A DNA stretch of 64,000 bases from Indolivaga alginatilytica (GCF_003201355.1 NZ_QICL01000001.1:62001-126000); one strand, 5' to 3'; numbered from the stretch's first letter, positions 7,620-17,774 are shown. Notes: generated by a model not told the origin, from the letters alone. Numbers and translations are program-made.

Positions 7620-9458
7620 ATATCCCGGATTCTGATAATAACCTCCGCCCCCTTCGAGTGTAGAAGTAAATGTAGTCGAGATAGGACGTAGTGCATACTC
7701 TGTATGGAAAAACTTCGCTACATCGGGATGAGTACTTTTCAGGTAACTATCATCCTTTAGCATACCCGTACGTTTCAAATCGTAGAAACGGCTGTCTTCG
7801 CCGCAAAGTTCACGAGCACGCTCATCCAGTATCGTACGGATAGTTGGTGTTGCTATCAACAGCTTTGCTCCTGCACGAGAACGGATCTTATTAATATATT
7901 TAGCGGCATTGGCTCCACCCGATGCATAAAGATCTGCTTCGGCAGCGATAAGATATACCTCAGCCATACGTATAATGAAAACAGCATTGAGATTACCATT
8001 ACGTCTTTGTGAAGCATTGGCTACAAAATAGTTACTGCTGTTATGCTTGGTAAGAGACGGATAAAAATAATTAAATAAGTTTTCAGACGTTCCGTTAGCA
8101 GTATAACCTGCCGATGGATTTTTATAAGAATACGTCATATTGATATTCTTATTCGCATCATTATACATATCCTTATAATCGACTAATAAGTAAGGCACTT
8201 TGTGTTTTGTGGCAACTTCCGAAGTATAGTCTGCATCCTGAGGCATAACAAATTTGATAGCCAGACTACCTAAGGCGAGAGAATTACCCAATACAGAAGC
8301 TTCTTTATCGTATTTATTGACCGATCCCTGATCCCAGCTATATTTTTGATTGGTCTTCCATTCCGTTTGAAAAGAGTTGTGGAATCGGGGATCAAGCGTT
8401 CCATCTTCCTGTACATATAGGCTCAACAGATGTTGCGTAGGCATGAATATTCCCGATTGGTTTCCTCCCCACTTCAAACGGGTTTCCTGATCGTCTACCA
8501 TCGCTCCGAAATTAGTAACCTTACAATAAAAATATTCATTGTTACGGTTCAACCTGTAATTACCATTACTCGAGCCATGACCGTCTGCTCCCGCATACCA
8601 TCTGTGTTTCCACAAAGCCTCTTTGTTTGTCCAATTATTTGCTTCCTTAAATACATCTTCATACGACGGATACAGGTAGGCATTGTACTGACCTCCCCCC
8701 GATTCTGCGTCGTCTATCAACATTTGGGCATATTTTAAAGCATCGGCAGCATATCCTTTAGTTGCGTCATATTCCACCGTTTGTAAGCAAGCCTTAGCCA
8801 GAAAACCCAGTGCTGCTTTTTTGGTAGGTCGGGAAGTGGTTGAATGGTCTCCAACAGGTAACCATTTAAAAGCAAATTCAAGATCGGGTATAATGATTTC
8901 TTTATAAATGGTTAAAGGGTCGGTTCTTTCGGGATGAAAATCGATCCCCTTTGCCGGTTCTGTAATTGCTGTTACACTGCCAAATTGCTCTACGGCATTA
9001 AAATAATATACTGCACGAAGAAAATAAGCTTCCGCAACAACAGCATTGCGTATTTCTTCGGTCTTGTAAGGAGGTTTATTTGCATACGCAATAGCAATAT
9101 TACATGATCCTATTCCGTCATAAGTACCATTCCACCAACTATTAGTATAGGTTGTATTGGGTGATGCTCCCGCAAAATACCAAAACCATTGGGTGTAAGA
9201 TGTCGATTTATTGGCTTGATAAGTCCATAAATCAGTACCGCCTTCCATCAGTGTCACCCAATTATCCGTACCGTAAAAATAACGCTGCATCGAAAAATAG
9301 CACTGGTTAATCAGCGTTTCATATCCTTCAATAGATTCCGCTGTTTTTTCCATCGTAAATCCCCCCGGATTTTCCTCATCCAACGAACAGGACGACAAAA
9401 ACAGATTGGATAACAGGAATAGCGAGAGCAAGGTTTTTATATCAAATATTTTTTTCAT
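7617..9458 (-). CDS. SusD/RagB family outer-membrane nutrient-binding lipoprotein
   Basis: A 613 aa lipoprotein with lipobox LSSC (Cys24). The body is typical of SusD: the early aromatic-rich region, a helical TPR-like core (AVVAEAYFLRAVYYFNAVEQFG), and the C-terminal EVYLIAAEADLYA...INKIRSRAG...LDERARELCGEDSRFYDLKRTGML block. It acts at the cell surface as the lid and ligand receptor of the SusC transporter encoded just upstream. No glycoside hydrolase or peptidase is adjacent, so the ligand cannot be named. The 152-nt spacer to susC carries a dispersed element. Confidence 0.94.
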   Translation of the reverse strand: MKKIFDIKTLLSLFLLSNLFLSSCSLDEENPGGFTMEKTAESIEGYETLINQCYFSMQRYFYGTDNWVTLMEGGTDLWTYQANKSTSYTQWFWYFAGASPNTTYTNSWWNGTYDGIGSCNIAIAYANKPPYKTEEIRNAVVAEAYFLRAVYYFNAVEQFGSVTAITEPAKGIDFHPERTDPLTIYKEIIIPDLEFAFKWLPVGDHSTTSRPTKKAALGFLAKACLQTVEYDATKGYAADALKYAQMLIDDAESGGGQYNAYLYPSYEDVFKEANNWTNKEALWKHRWYAGADGHGSSNGNYRLNRNNEYFYCKVTNFGAMVDDQETRLKWGGNQSGIFMPTQHLLSLYVQEDGTLDPRFHNSFQTEWKTNQKYSWDQGSVNKYDKEASVLGNSLALGSLAIKFVMPQDADYTSEVATKHKVPYLLVDYKDMYNDANKNINMTYSYKNPSAGYTANGTSENLFNYFYPSLTKHNSSNYFVANASQRRNGNLNAVFIIRMAEVYLIAAEADLYASGGANAAKYINKIRSRAGAKLLIATPTIRTILDERARELCGEDSRFYDLKRTGMLKDDSYLKSTHPDVAKFFHTEYALRPISTTFTSTLEGGGGYYQNPGY

Positions 9459-9483
9459 AATAATTTATCTTTTACAAGTTACT

Positions 9484-9613
9484 TAAGTAACATTAAATAT
9501 TGATTGATGCAAGCTTACCAGTTGTGAGTAAACAAGTTTACAAACGTTGTACATTTGTTTACTTGTACACTTATTAACCAGTCAACTATTTTCATAAAAA
9601 GTCTGAGACTTTA
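9484..9613 (-). repeat. Dispersed GGTC element filling the susC-susD spacer
   Basis: The core AAAGTCtcaGACTTT abuts the susC TAA. The distal TAAGTAACATTAAATATT box (9484-9501) sits 26 nt before the susD ATG. The element spans nearly the whole spacer. Confidence 0.65.
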
Positions 9614-12600
9614 AAATGATATATTCACTCCAAATACAAATTGTTTGTAGAGAGGAAATGAGTCAGATCCGTTAGTTTCGGGATCTGTTCCCCTTAATTG
9701 CTTGTCTTTTACATATAAAAAGGTATTATATGCAGTTGCATAGAAACGACACCTTTCGATATTGAACAGCTTGGGCAAGGTATATCCGACTGTAATATTT
9801 TTGACTTTGATAAACGAACCGTCCCTGTATTTAAGAGCAGGCATCACTGTTTGCTCGCTGCCACTTCCTGCCACGGGATAATAGGCATTCTGATTGTTTT
9901 CAGTCCAGTAATCAGCTCCCGAAATCTGGTTATTCGAACTGCCTGTTTTTGCCGAATACCACCCCAACAAATCACTGGTTATAGTTTGTCCGTAACGGGC
10001 GGTTGCAAAAATACTAAAATCAAAACTCTTATATCTGAAAGTATTGTTCAGTCCTACGATAAAATCGGGATTCGAATGCCCTAATACTTGCCTGTCTTTT
10101 TCACTGTATTTATGCACACCTTCATCATTTACCTCTTCACCGTTAACGGTAGTTGTCTGTGGTACAGTTTCTATTTTTACCCACCCCGGTTTTACACCGT
10201 ATTTAGCCAGTTCTTCGGCTGAGGTGCTTGTACCCCAGATGCCTGTATACTTGTAGCCGTAAACAGCTTTTATGGGTTGTCCGATAAACAGGTTTTCACT
10301 TATGAGGTCTCCGCTTGGTAGAGATTCTATTTTTTCTTTACTCCATGTAAAAGTTACGGTCGAATTCCATACAAAATCACGGGTTTGAATATTTCGGGTA
10401 TTAAGAGTCACTTCTATACCCTCATTACTTGTCTCGGCAATATTTTCCCAACTCGCTAGAGGTGCACCCCATCCCGTACTTCCACTGGTAATAGGCATTG
10501 TTCGTTTAAACAGCAAATTTTTGGTACGTGTACTGAACCAATCTATAGATCCGTCAATTCTATTTTTCAAAATAGCAAAATCCAATCCGATGTTCCAGTT
10601 ATACGATTTTTCCCAGCCTAAGTTTGAGTTACCGTAGATTCCCGAATATTGAGTAAAAGGTACTATTTTACCATCAAGACTGATACCTGCCGAAGAATAT
10701 GCATACGCATTCGTTGCCGAACTGTAGGCTCCAATACCTCCGTCATTACCCGTTACACCATATGCTACTCTTAGTTTGAGATTATCCAGCCACGTTTTCG
10801 CACCGCTCATAAAAGCCTCATCCGAAATACGCCATGCTAAAGCCCCTGCGGGAAAACTATCCCATTTATTCTCTTGTGAGAACCACGAAACACCATCCCA
10901 GCGATTAGAAAATGTCACTAAATAACGTCCCTTGTAAGAATAATTAAGACGCATGGCATAAGACATCTTCATATTCTGACTATAATCAGATTCAACCCGA
11001 GCCGAAGTACCTGCCAAGAGCCTGTAAAAGCTCCATGAATCAAGGAACTGTCCGCTGGCTGCCGCTTTATTGCTTTCATCCTCATTTTTAAGCCACGAAG
11101 ACAATACGGTTGCCGTTACATTATGATCGGTAAGGAATGTTTTATTGTAAGTAATTATATTATCCCACATATATCTGTAACGGTAGCTATTGGTAATTTC
11201 GGCATGTGGAGAACCGGCATAAGAAGGACGCAGCGCATTTGCCCTGGCACCCCAGAATTGCCCCCTGCGGGAATTATCCAATGTACCGTTTATGACCGTT
11301 CTGAAATTCAACTCTTTTACAGGTGTAATATCAAGGTACGCATTGGCATTAATATAAGTGTTGCGTGTATTATCCGCAAACTGGTTTGGGATAAAATCTC
11401 CCAGAGGCGAATACTCATCCTTAGCATATTCATAATTGATATCACCGTTTTCCTCATAGGCATCCCCCAATGGAAAAGCCGAAATAGCTTTCGTAAAAGT
11501 ATTCTTTACGCCATTGTTCCGATTGGTGTAAACCATATTAGAGGTTACCCCGATTTTAGCCCATTTAGCAATTTCCTGATCAATATTTAACCGCATAGCA
11601 TATCTGTTCAGGTTTTCATTTTTCAGCAGACCTTCCTGACTGTCATACGATAAGGAAGTAAAAACCTTAGTTTTAGCACTACCTGCCGACACCGACACGT
11701 TATACTTCTGATTTACTACCGAATTGCCCGAAGCTTCGTCTACCCAGTCGATCCATTTATTATCGTTATAAGCAGCCAGTTTAGTGGCATCGGTCAAGAC
11801 AGAAGACATATCTGTAGGATACTGGCCGTTTAAATATTTATAGGCTTCCCTTTGATAATTAGTCCATTCATCGCCCTTCATGCCATGATGGAATTTTGCA
11901 TCTCCGCTAAAGCCGATAAATCCGTCAAAGTTTACAGCTACTTTTCCTTCTTTACCTCTTTTGGTAGTAATCATTACTACCCCGTTTGCTCCTGCCGAAC
12001 CAAAGATTGCTGTCGACGAAGCATCTTTCAGCACATCAAAGCTTTCAATATCCATAGGGTTTACCTGTTCGTAGCTTCCAATAACACCATCTATAATAAA
12101 TAAGGGTGTATTATTACCATAGATAGAACGGTTTCCACGCAGTAAGACCTGCACATTTCCTCCTACCTGACCTGTTGTTTTCAGAATATCCATCCCTGCA
12201 ATCCGACCTTGCAGAGCTTCCATCACATTATTGGTTGGAGAGATGGTTATATCCTCATTCTTTACGGACGCTACAGACCCTGTAAGATCTCTTTTCTTTA
12301 CCGTTCCATAACCGATAACAACCACTTCATCCAACAATTTTTCGTCAGAGACCATTACAACATCTAACTTACGAGTACTTCCGACCTGAATATTCTGAGT
12401 CTCATAACCGATAAATGAGAAAACAAGTATAGCCTTGCTATCAGGTACAGCAACAGTATAACTGCCGTCTATATCCGTAAACACTCCGGCTGTAGCGCCT
12501 TTCACGGTAACACTTACACCGGGCAACCCTCCCGTATCGTCCTTCACTGTTCCCGAAACAGTTATGCCACTCTGTGCATAAACCGTATTCCCGATAAAAG

Positions 12601-12670
12601 AGAAGAATACAAAGAGAAGTAAAAACTTTAAACAGAAAAGTTTCTTAGACTTTTTCACACATCTTTTCAT
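9611..12670 (-). CDS. SusC/RagA family TonB-dependent outer-membrane transporter
   Basis: 1019 aa. A signal peptide (about 1-33, ending VYAQ) is followed by a CarboxypepD_reg-like domain (36-107, VSGTVKD...GVFTDIDGSYTV...VFSFIGYE). The DEVVVIGYGTVKKRDLTGSV segment (about 114-133) and a TonB plug (GNRSIYGNNTPLFIIDGV) come next. A 22-strand barrel ends with FVFGVNISF, whose terminal aromatic residue is the usual Bam signal. It imports the ligand captured by the adjacent SusD. No anti-sigma STN domain and no ECF sigma/anti-sigma genes are present, so regulation is not the hybrid transenvelope type. Confidence 0.95.
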   Translation of the reverse strand: MKRCVKKSKKLFCLKFLLLFVFFSFIGNTVYAQSGITVSGTVKDDTGGLPGVSVTVKGATAGVFTDIDGSYTVAVPDSKAILVFSFIGYETQNIQVGSTRKLDVVMVSDEKLLDEVVVIGYGTVKKRDLTGSVASVKNEDITISPTNNVMEALQGRIAGMDILKTTGQVGGNVQVLLRGNRSIYGNNTPLFIIDGVIGSYEQVNPMDIESFDVLKDASSTAIFGSAGANGVVMITTKRGKEGKVAVNFDGFIGFSGDAKFHHGMKGDEWTNYQREAYKYLNGQYPTDMSSVLTDATKLAAYNDNKWIDWVDEASGNSVVNQKYNVSVSAGSAKTKVFTSLSYDSQEGLLKNENLNRYAMRLNIDQEIAKWAKIGVTSNMVYTNRNNGVKNTFTKAISAFPLGDAYEENGDINYEYAKDEYSPLGDFIPNQFADNTRNTYINANAYLDITPVKELNFRTVINGTLDNSRRGQFWGARANALRPSYAGSPHAEITNSYRYRYMWDNIITYNKTFLTDHNVTATVLSSWLKNEDESNKAAASGQFLDSWSFYRLLAGTSARVESDYSQNMKMSYAMRLNYSYKGRYLVTFSNRWDGVSWFSQENKWDSFPAGALAWRISDEAFMSGAKTWLDNLKLRVAYGVTGNDGGIGAYSSATNAYAYSSAGISLDGKIVPFTQYSGIYGNSNLGWEKSYNWNIGLDFAILKNRIDGSIDWFSTRTKNLLFKRTMPITSGSTGWGAPLASWENIAETSNEGIEVTLNTRNIQTRDFVWNSTVTFTWSKEKIESLPSGDLISENLFIGQPIKAVYGYKYTGIWGTSTSAEELAKYGVKPGWVKIETVPQTTTVNGEEVNDEGVHKYSEKDRQVLGHSNPDFIVGLNNTFRYKSFDFSIFATARYGQTITSDLLGWYSAKTGSSNNQISGADYWTENNQNAYYPVAGSGSEQTVMPALKYRDGSFIKVKNITVGYTLPKLFNIERCRFYATAYNTFLYVKDKQLRGTDPETNGSDSFPLYKQFVFGVNISF

Positions 12671-12696
12671 GATATTAAAAATTTACAGTTAAGAAT

Positions 12697-12785
12697 TAAG
12701 GTCACCGACTGACCTATTTATTACTTTGGAACACAAAAACAATAACCTGTTACGATTAGAAAGTATATCATTAAATACTCTCATT
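12697..12785 (+). repeat. Dispersed GGTC element upstream of susC
   Basis: TAAGGTCaccgactGACC is followed by TATTTATTACTTTGG, and the distal TATATCATTAAATACTC box is about 70 nt away. The core lies 27 nt from the susC ATG. Confidence 0.7.
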
Positions 12786-12936
12786 TACCAAGAGTCTGTT
12801 TTGATAAAATAAAAATTAAAGTTAAACGTTTTAGCAAAATAGTATTTCAATACATGTTAAGTCACATTTTTTAATTACGATTATTTATAACTATACGAGC
12901 TTATATTCAACATATTCCCTGCCGGTTCTTAGACAC

Positions 12937-12977
12937 AGAAACGCCTGCCAGAGAATATTTCTCAGACAGGCGTTTCT
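12937..12977. terminator. Solitary GC-rich hairpin
   Basis: Arms AGAAACGCCTG (12937-12947) and CAGGCGTTTCT (12967-12977). The tail is only weakly T-rich on the plus strand. It may be a terminator or the structured 3' end of an unannotated RNA, and it is far from both flanking genes. Confidence 0.45.
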
Positions 12978-13343
12978 TCCTTATACCATTTATAGTAATT
13001 CCTTCCTCTATATTATAAAGATATAAGGATATTACATGATTTTTTCTTATTTTATAGCTCTCTCTCATAAAATAGAGGTATCCACCAAATTTTCAGGGAT
13101 AAAAATCAGCGAAGAAGTGAATATTTGTTGAGATAAGTTTAGCATGAAAAATCAGATCTAAGGTTCGGGTTAATAAGACTATTCTTTTTATGATTCCAAT
13201 ATCAGTCACAAAAGAATATTTGGATTATTGCTACAAATATATACCATCCCCGATCTTTTCAATTATACATATTGAGATTAATCATTAGGAATTTGATCGA
13301 AGTAACAGGGCACTATATTTAGAGCCTGTTAATTTACCTCTAA

Positions 13344-14726
13344 TTATTTAGCCTTTGCAACAGACGAGGCATAAACTCCAAACAGACATAATACCGAGCA
13401 AATTATGAAAGTGATCCGCATACTATACATTAATTCGGTATGCACATCAGAAGAAAACTTTATATTTCCAATTTGTACCGAAATAGCCATCATGGCAATT
13501 CCCATACTCAGAGATTGTCCCACTAACCGCATTGTACCCGACGTAGCAGAAGCAAATCCATAATACTGCTTATCGACCGAACTCATTAAGATATTCATAT
13601 TAGGAGAAGAGAAAATACCAAACCCAAAACCGATTAAAACCAGAAGCCCTATAATAAAATAGAAACTGGTTGTCTCTCCAATAAAACACAAGCCTATCAA
13701 CCCTACAGAAATGACAAACATACCCAATGTCGCCAAAAATGAAGGAGACATTTTATCTGATAATTTACCCGATGTGTATGAAAACACAGCCATCATTAGA
13801 GATTGTACAATAAGGATAAGTCCGGCATCTTGCGGTGATAATCCCCTTACATATTGAAGGTAAAGGCTCAACATAAAAGAGATCGCAAAGGTTGCCGAAT
13901 AGTTTATCAATGCTGATATGGATGAATATTTGAAAACTTTATTTTCTAAAAACACTCTGATATTAAATACGGGATTGATTTGTTTTTTCTCATATGCCGC
14001 AAAAAACAGCATAATCAATATTCCGACAACAAGTAATATAAATCCCGATGCATGAGGCAAACTGGCAAAACCATATATAACAGCAGATAATCCCAATGCA
14101 TACAATATGGAACCCATGGTATCGAATTTCTGCTTTTTATCCTCTTTCCAATCCTCTTTAATCGCAAAAAAAGCTCCGATTAATACAAGAAAGGCTATAA
14201 ACGACGACACATAAAAAATACTCTGCCAACCCCAATATTGAGTCAATATACCTCCAAGAAAGGGGCCTGCCGCCAGAGAAAAATAAACAGTAGCTGCATT
14301 AATCCCCAAAGCTTGTCCCCGCTTTTCCAATGGAATCGCCGACATCAGAATTGCTGCACTTGTACCAAATATCATAGCACTCCCAATTCCCGACAAAAAG
14401 CGATATATAATCAGGCTTTCTACCGAAAAAGCCAATCCACTCAGTACAGAAAAAAGAATAAACAGGATAAGCCCCCATATAAATACTGTCCGCCGCCCGA
14501 TCATATCCGCCAATTTTGCACAGGGAATCTGAAAGATAGCGGTCGAAAGCATATAGCTTGTCGGAATCCAGCCCGAAAGGGAAGCTTTGATCGAGAAATC
14601 ATCATTAATATAAGGCAGTGCTAAATTTAAAGCCGATCCCATAAAAGGAACTAATGATGAAGAAAGGCAAATAACTAATAATATCGCATTAATATTCGTC
14701 TTCGATTGTATATTTTGTGAAGTCAT
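13344..14726 (-). CDS. MFS drug-efflux transporter, DHA2 (14-helix) type
   Basis: A 460 aa inner-membrane protein with about 14 hydrophobic segments. It has motif A CAKLADMIGRRTVFIWG after helix 2 and motif C-like ALGINAATVYFSLAAGPFLGGIL in helix 5, as in EmrB/QacA-type proton-driven multidrug exporters. No membrane-fusion protein or outer-membrane factor is adjacent, so it probably acts alone in the inner membrane. The substrate is unknown. It is divergent from the TonB-like gene, 78 bp away. Confidence 0.87.
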   Translation of the reverse strand: MTSQNIQSKTNINAILLVICLSSSLVPFMGSALNLALPYINDDFSIKASLSGWIPTSYMLSTAIFQIPCAKLADMIGRRTVFIWGLILFILFSVLSGLAFSVESLIIYRFLSGIGSAMIFGTSAAILMSAIPLEKRGQALGINAATVYFSLAAGPFLGGILTQYWGWQSIFYVSSFIAFLVLIGAFFAIKEDWKEDKKQKFDTMGSILYALGLSAVIYGFASLPHASGFILLVVGILIMLFFAAYEKKQINPVFNIRVFLENKVFKYSSISALINYSATFAISFMLSLYLQYVRGLSPQDAGLILIVQSLMMAVFSYTSGKLSDKMSPSFLATLGMFVISVGLIGLCFIGETTSFYFIIGLLVLIGFGFGIFSSPNMNILMSSVDKQYYGFASATSGTMRLVGQSLSMGIAMMAISVQIGNIKFSSDVHTELMYSMRITFIICSVLCLFGVYASSVAKAK

Positions 14727-14804
14727 AATAGGTATCTCTTATGGAATTTACATTCGATTTGCCATCTATATAGCAGAAAGCCTTAATCCGAAAAGAGTAC
14801 AAAT

Positions 14805-15602
14805 ATGAGCAAAAATATCAATATAAACTCTCGTGAATGGTGTGATTTTGTTTTCAAGAATCGCAATAAAACCTATGGAGCCTATAAAATGCGGAAATCT
14901 TCGTCCAGAGATCACAGTATAGCATTTGGTCTTACAATAGTATTCATGGCTATAATCAGTCTTTTCTCTTTGATTGATAGTAATATCATAAATAACCCGC
15001 CTGACGGAGGTTGCCCACCTATATACGATGTTGATATTGTAGAAATCATGTTACCTGCTCCACCTAAAATGAAACCTGAGAAATGGATATTTATACCCCC
15101 TACAGTAACCCCGGACAATAAGATCATCAAAGTTACAGGAGATGACAAAAATGGTATTCTTTACGAAAATGGTAATTATCAGTATATACCTCCTGTCATT
15201 GATATAAAGAGCGAAACCGAGCCAATACTTTGTGCAGAAATACCCATAGAGTCAATTATAGAATGTAATTTTGATGACGTACATGCAGACCCTCATCCGG
15301 GTGGGGACATACTCCCTCAATTTCCGGGAGGAAATAATGAACTGTATAAGTTTCTCGAAAAAAATCTCAGATACCCTTCCTTAGCATTAGAAATGGGCAT
15401 ACAAGGCAGAGTCATAGTCGGTTTTACAGTCAGTAAAACAGGAGATATTATTAATCCCCAAATTTACAGGAGCCTGTTTTCCTCTTGTGACAAAGAAGCC
15501 ATAAGACTAATAGAAAAGATGCCTAGATGGCTACCCGGGAAATCAAGGGGAAGACCTGTCAACGTAAGCTATATATTACCTATAAAATTTAGCTTGATCT
15601 GA
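14805..15602 (+). CDS. TonB family energy-transducer protein
   Basis: 265 aa. The N-terminal SREWCDFVFKNRNKTYGAYKMR signature of Bacteroidetes TonB proteins precedes one membrane helix (about 39-58). A proline-rich periplasmic linker (LPAPPKMKPEKWIFIPP) follows. The C-terminal TonB domain (about 170-265) has FPGGNNELYKFLEKNLRYP, GIQGRVIVGFTVSKTGDI and AIRLIEKMPRWLPGKSRGRPVNV. It transmits proton-motive force to TonB-dependent receptors. ExbB/ExbD are not nearby. The pump and SusCD genes are close, but a dedicated pairing cannot be shown. Confidence 0.88.
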   Translation: MSKNININSREWCDFVFKNRNKTYGAYKMRKSSSRDHSIAFGLTIVFMAIISLFSLIDSNIINNPPDGGCPPIYDVDIVEIMLPAPPKMKPEKWIFIPPTVTPDNKIIKVTGDDKNGILYENGNYQYIPPVIDIKSETEPILCAEIPIESIIECNFDDVHADPHPGGDILPQFPGGNNELYKFLEKNLRYPSLALEMGIQGRVIVGFTVSKTGDIINPQIYRSLFSSCDKEAIRLIEKMPRWLPGKSRGRPVNVSYILPIKFSLI

Positions 15603-15665
15603 AAAAATGAAAGTAACTAACAGCATAGTTATCAAATAATAGTTCAAGGTATATTATCTTTTTAC

Positions 15666-15673
15666 TACCTTTG
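15666..15673 (+). promoter_or_regulatory. Candidate -7 element for hflX
   Basis: TACCTTTG, a perfect TAnnTTTG, 177 nt before the hflX start. It predicts a long 5' leader. Confidence 0.55.
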
Positions 15674-15849
15674 CAGACTGTATTCACTAATAATAATTGA
15701 CAATGAAGTTTAATTTTCCAATTTAGTAGAAGTAATCCACCCAAGAGGTTACACAAGTATGAGATGCGAATCTTGTTGCTACACAGCTTTAGATATGAAA
15801 ATATCCACCATAAAAACAGTCAATTAACCACGTAAATTAAGTAAGATAG

Positions 15850-17073
15850 ATGATCGATTCAATGATATTAAGTGTAAAGAATCAAAAGGCGATTCTTGTA
15901 GGTCTTATCACACAACAACAAACCGAAGAACAAGTAAACGAATACTTGGACGAACTGGCGTTTTTGGCTGAGACCGCAGGAGCCGAACCTGTGAAGAAAT
16001 TTACACAAAAACTGGAACATGCAAATGCTGTAACTTTTGTAGGAACAGGTAAACTACAAGAAATTAAGCAATATATGGAAGATAACGAAATCGGATTGGT
16101 AATTTTCGATGACGAACTTTCAGCAAAACAAATTCGCAACATCGAGCAGGAATTACAAGTTAAGATTCTGGACAGAACCAGCCTTATCCTCGATATTTTT
16201 GCGATGCGTGCACAAACAGCTTATGCTAAAACTCAGGTAGAACTGGCACAATACCAATATCTCCTACCCCGTCTGACTCGTATGTGGTCTCACTTAGACA
16301 GACAACGAGGCGGTGGAGCTATGATGCGTGGTGTGGGTGAAACCCAGTTGGAAAGTGACCGCCGTATTGTTCAGGACAAGATTGCCGATTTGAAGGAGCA
16401 ATTGAAATCCATAGACAAACAAATGATAGTTCAACGTAAAAACAGGGGAAAGATGGTACGTGTGGCTCTCGTAGGTTATACCAACGTCGGTAAATCTACT
16501 ATGATGACCATGCTTAGCAAATCGGAAGTTTTTGCAGAAAACAAACTGTTCGCCACATTAGATACAACAGTTCGTAAAGTAATTATTGATAACCTACCTT
16601 TCTTGTTATCGGATACGGTCGGATTTATCCGCAAGCTGCCAACTCACTTGGTAGAATCGTTCAAATCAACTTTGGATGAAGTTCGCGAAGCTGATCTTCT
16701 GGTACATGTAGTGGATATATCGCATCCTAATTTTGAAGAACAAATAGAAATTGTAGAAAAGACTCTGCTCGAAATAGACAAAGAGGAAAAAGCTACTATT
16801 CTTGTATTCAACAAAATTGATGCCTTCACTTATGTAAAAAAGGATGAAGATGATCTGATGCCCTCTACCCGAGAAAATATATCCCTGGAAGAACTGCGCA
16901 AAACGTGGATGGCTAAATTAAACAACAATTGCATATTTATATCGGCAACCAATAAAACAAATGTCGATGAATTGAAGCAAATGTTATATGACCGGATCAA
17001 AGAAATTCATATAGAACGTTATCCTTACAACGACTTCTTATTTCAGAAGTACGATGAAGAGGATATGGAATAA
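15850..17073 (+). CDS. hflX: GTPase HflX
   Basis: A 407 aa ribosome-associated GTPase that splits or rescues stalled 70S ribosomes, for example after heat stress. The N-terminal HflX domain (10-105) has the VTFVGTGKLQEI motif. A glycine-rich linker segment RQRGGGAMMRGVGETQLESDRR (about 151-172) follows. The G domain has G1 GYTNVGKST (209-217), G3 DTVGFIRKLPTHL and G4 NKID. The first ATG at 15850 fits the usual N-terminus; ATG 15862 (M5) is an alternative. It is preceded by a 177-nt leader and followed by a strong terminator. Confidence 0.94.
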   Translation: MIDSMILSVKNQKAILVGLITQQQTEEQVNEYLDELAFLAETAGAEPVKKFTQKLEHANAVTFVGTGKLQEIKQYMEDNEIGLVIFDDELSAKQIRNIEQELQVKILDRTSLILDIFAMRAQTAYAKTQVELAQYQYLLPRLTRMWSHLDRQRGGGAMMRGVGETQLESDRRIVQDKIADLKEQLKSIDKQMIVQRKNRGKMVRVALVGYTNVGKSTMMTMLSKSEVFAENKLFATLDTTVRKVIIDNLPFLLSDTVGFIRKLPTHLVESFKSTLDEVREADLLVHVVDISHPNFEEQIEIVEKTLLEIDKEEKATILVFNKIDAFTYVKKDEDDLMPSTRENISLEELRKTWMAKLNNNCIFISATNKTNVDELKQMLYDRIKEIHIERYPYNDFLFQKYDEEDME

Positions 17074-17094
17074 TTCTGTTCACTAAACAGAATC

Positions 17095-17135
17095 AAACAG
17101 GTAGTCATTTCAAAAAATAGCTACCTGTTTTTTTA
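17095..17135 (+). terminator. Terminator of hflX
   Basis: Arms AAACAGGTAG (17095-17104) and CTACCTGTTT (17121-17130), followed by TTTTATA. Confidence 0.85.
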
Positions 17136-17612
17136 TAATACCAATACTTCATCCTAAAAGAAAGAAGCAGCAGAGTGTAATCGCTACACCCCACTGCGTA
17201 CATAGTTATGCCCTGGTAAATAATATTAAAACTTAAACAAAACAACGACGATAGAATTATTTACCACACAACCACCTTATTTAATACTAAATGCTGTATT
17301 TATTTTAATTGTATTCTTCAAGTATTACATATATCATATCCATAGAAACCACTTTTTAGTGATTAAAAAGAGACTATTACACTAATCATAGTCAAAAAAG
17401 CAATCTTTTCAGAAGGTTTCAGAACTATAAAACCTCAAAAAAAATATTTTATTACTATAATTTACTACCCCTTATTTGCAAAAATATGCTTTTTTGAATT
17501 ATAATACAACATTTTTAGTAGATATAATGACACAATAAGCCAAGCATTCCACAAAACAACAAACAAACACTTAATATACAGATACATGAACATAACACAA
17601 ATCACTAACTTA

Positions 17613-17626
17613 TTAGTAATTACTAA
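17613..17626. promoter_or_regulatory. 14-bp perfect palindrome, possible operator
   Basis: TTAGTAATTACTAA lies about 140 bp upstream of the promoter of an S24-type repressor-like gene. It is a plausible autoregulatory site, but this was not tested. Confidence 0.3.
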
Positions 17627-17766
17627 AGGTAAAAGAAACACAATAATAGATTAATTTCGAATACAAGAGTTCAAATGATAACAAATACTAAAATAAGTGT
17701 AAAAACAGCGATAATAACTGTTAACATAATATGCAGTACACATTTCTTAGTTAAAATATTTTTCAC

Positions 17767-17774
17767 TAGTTTTG
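17767..17774 (+). promoter_or_regulatory. -7 element of the S24-type regulator gene
   Basis: TAGTTTTG (TAnnTTTG), 42 nt before the ATG at 17817. The transcript would also contain ATG 17803, which opens a seven-codon frame (MKTPVCI) overlapping the regulator start. Confidence 0.55.

Larger units (their letters stand above)
12671..13343. other. 673-bp AT-rich spacer, no gene seen
   Basis: It holds a dispersed GGTC element next to susC and a solitary hairpin at 12937-12977. Two short AGAG(T/C)CTGTT motifs (about 12791 and 13320) resemble the MITE end at 27780, but they lie in direct orientation. No ORF has credible coding character, and no clear TAnnTTTG element was found for susC. Confidence 0.6.

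Noticed and set aside
7617-12670. A full polysaccharide utilisation locus around SusC/SusD
   Set aside because: No glycoside hydrolase, polysaccharide lyase, surface glycan-binding protein or hybrid two-component regulator flanks the pair.
12790-13335. AGAGTCTGTT at about 12791 and AGAGCCTGTT at about 13320 as ends of a 530-bp mobile element
   Set aside because: The two motifs lie in direct, not inverted, orientation and there is no ORF or target duplication. They may be stray fragments at most.
17587-17655. 22-codon ATG frame upstream of the S24-type regulator
   Set aside because: Too short, AT-driven composition, and no independent support.
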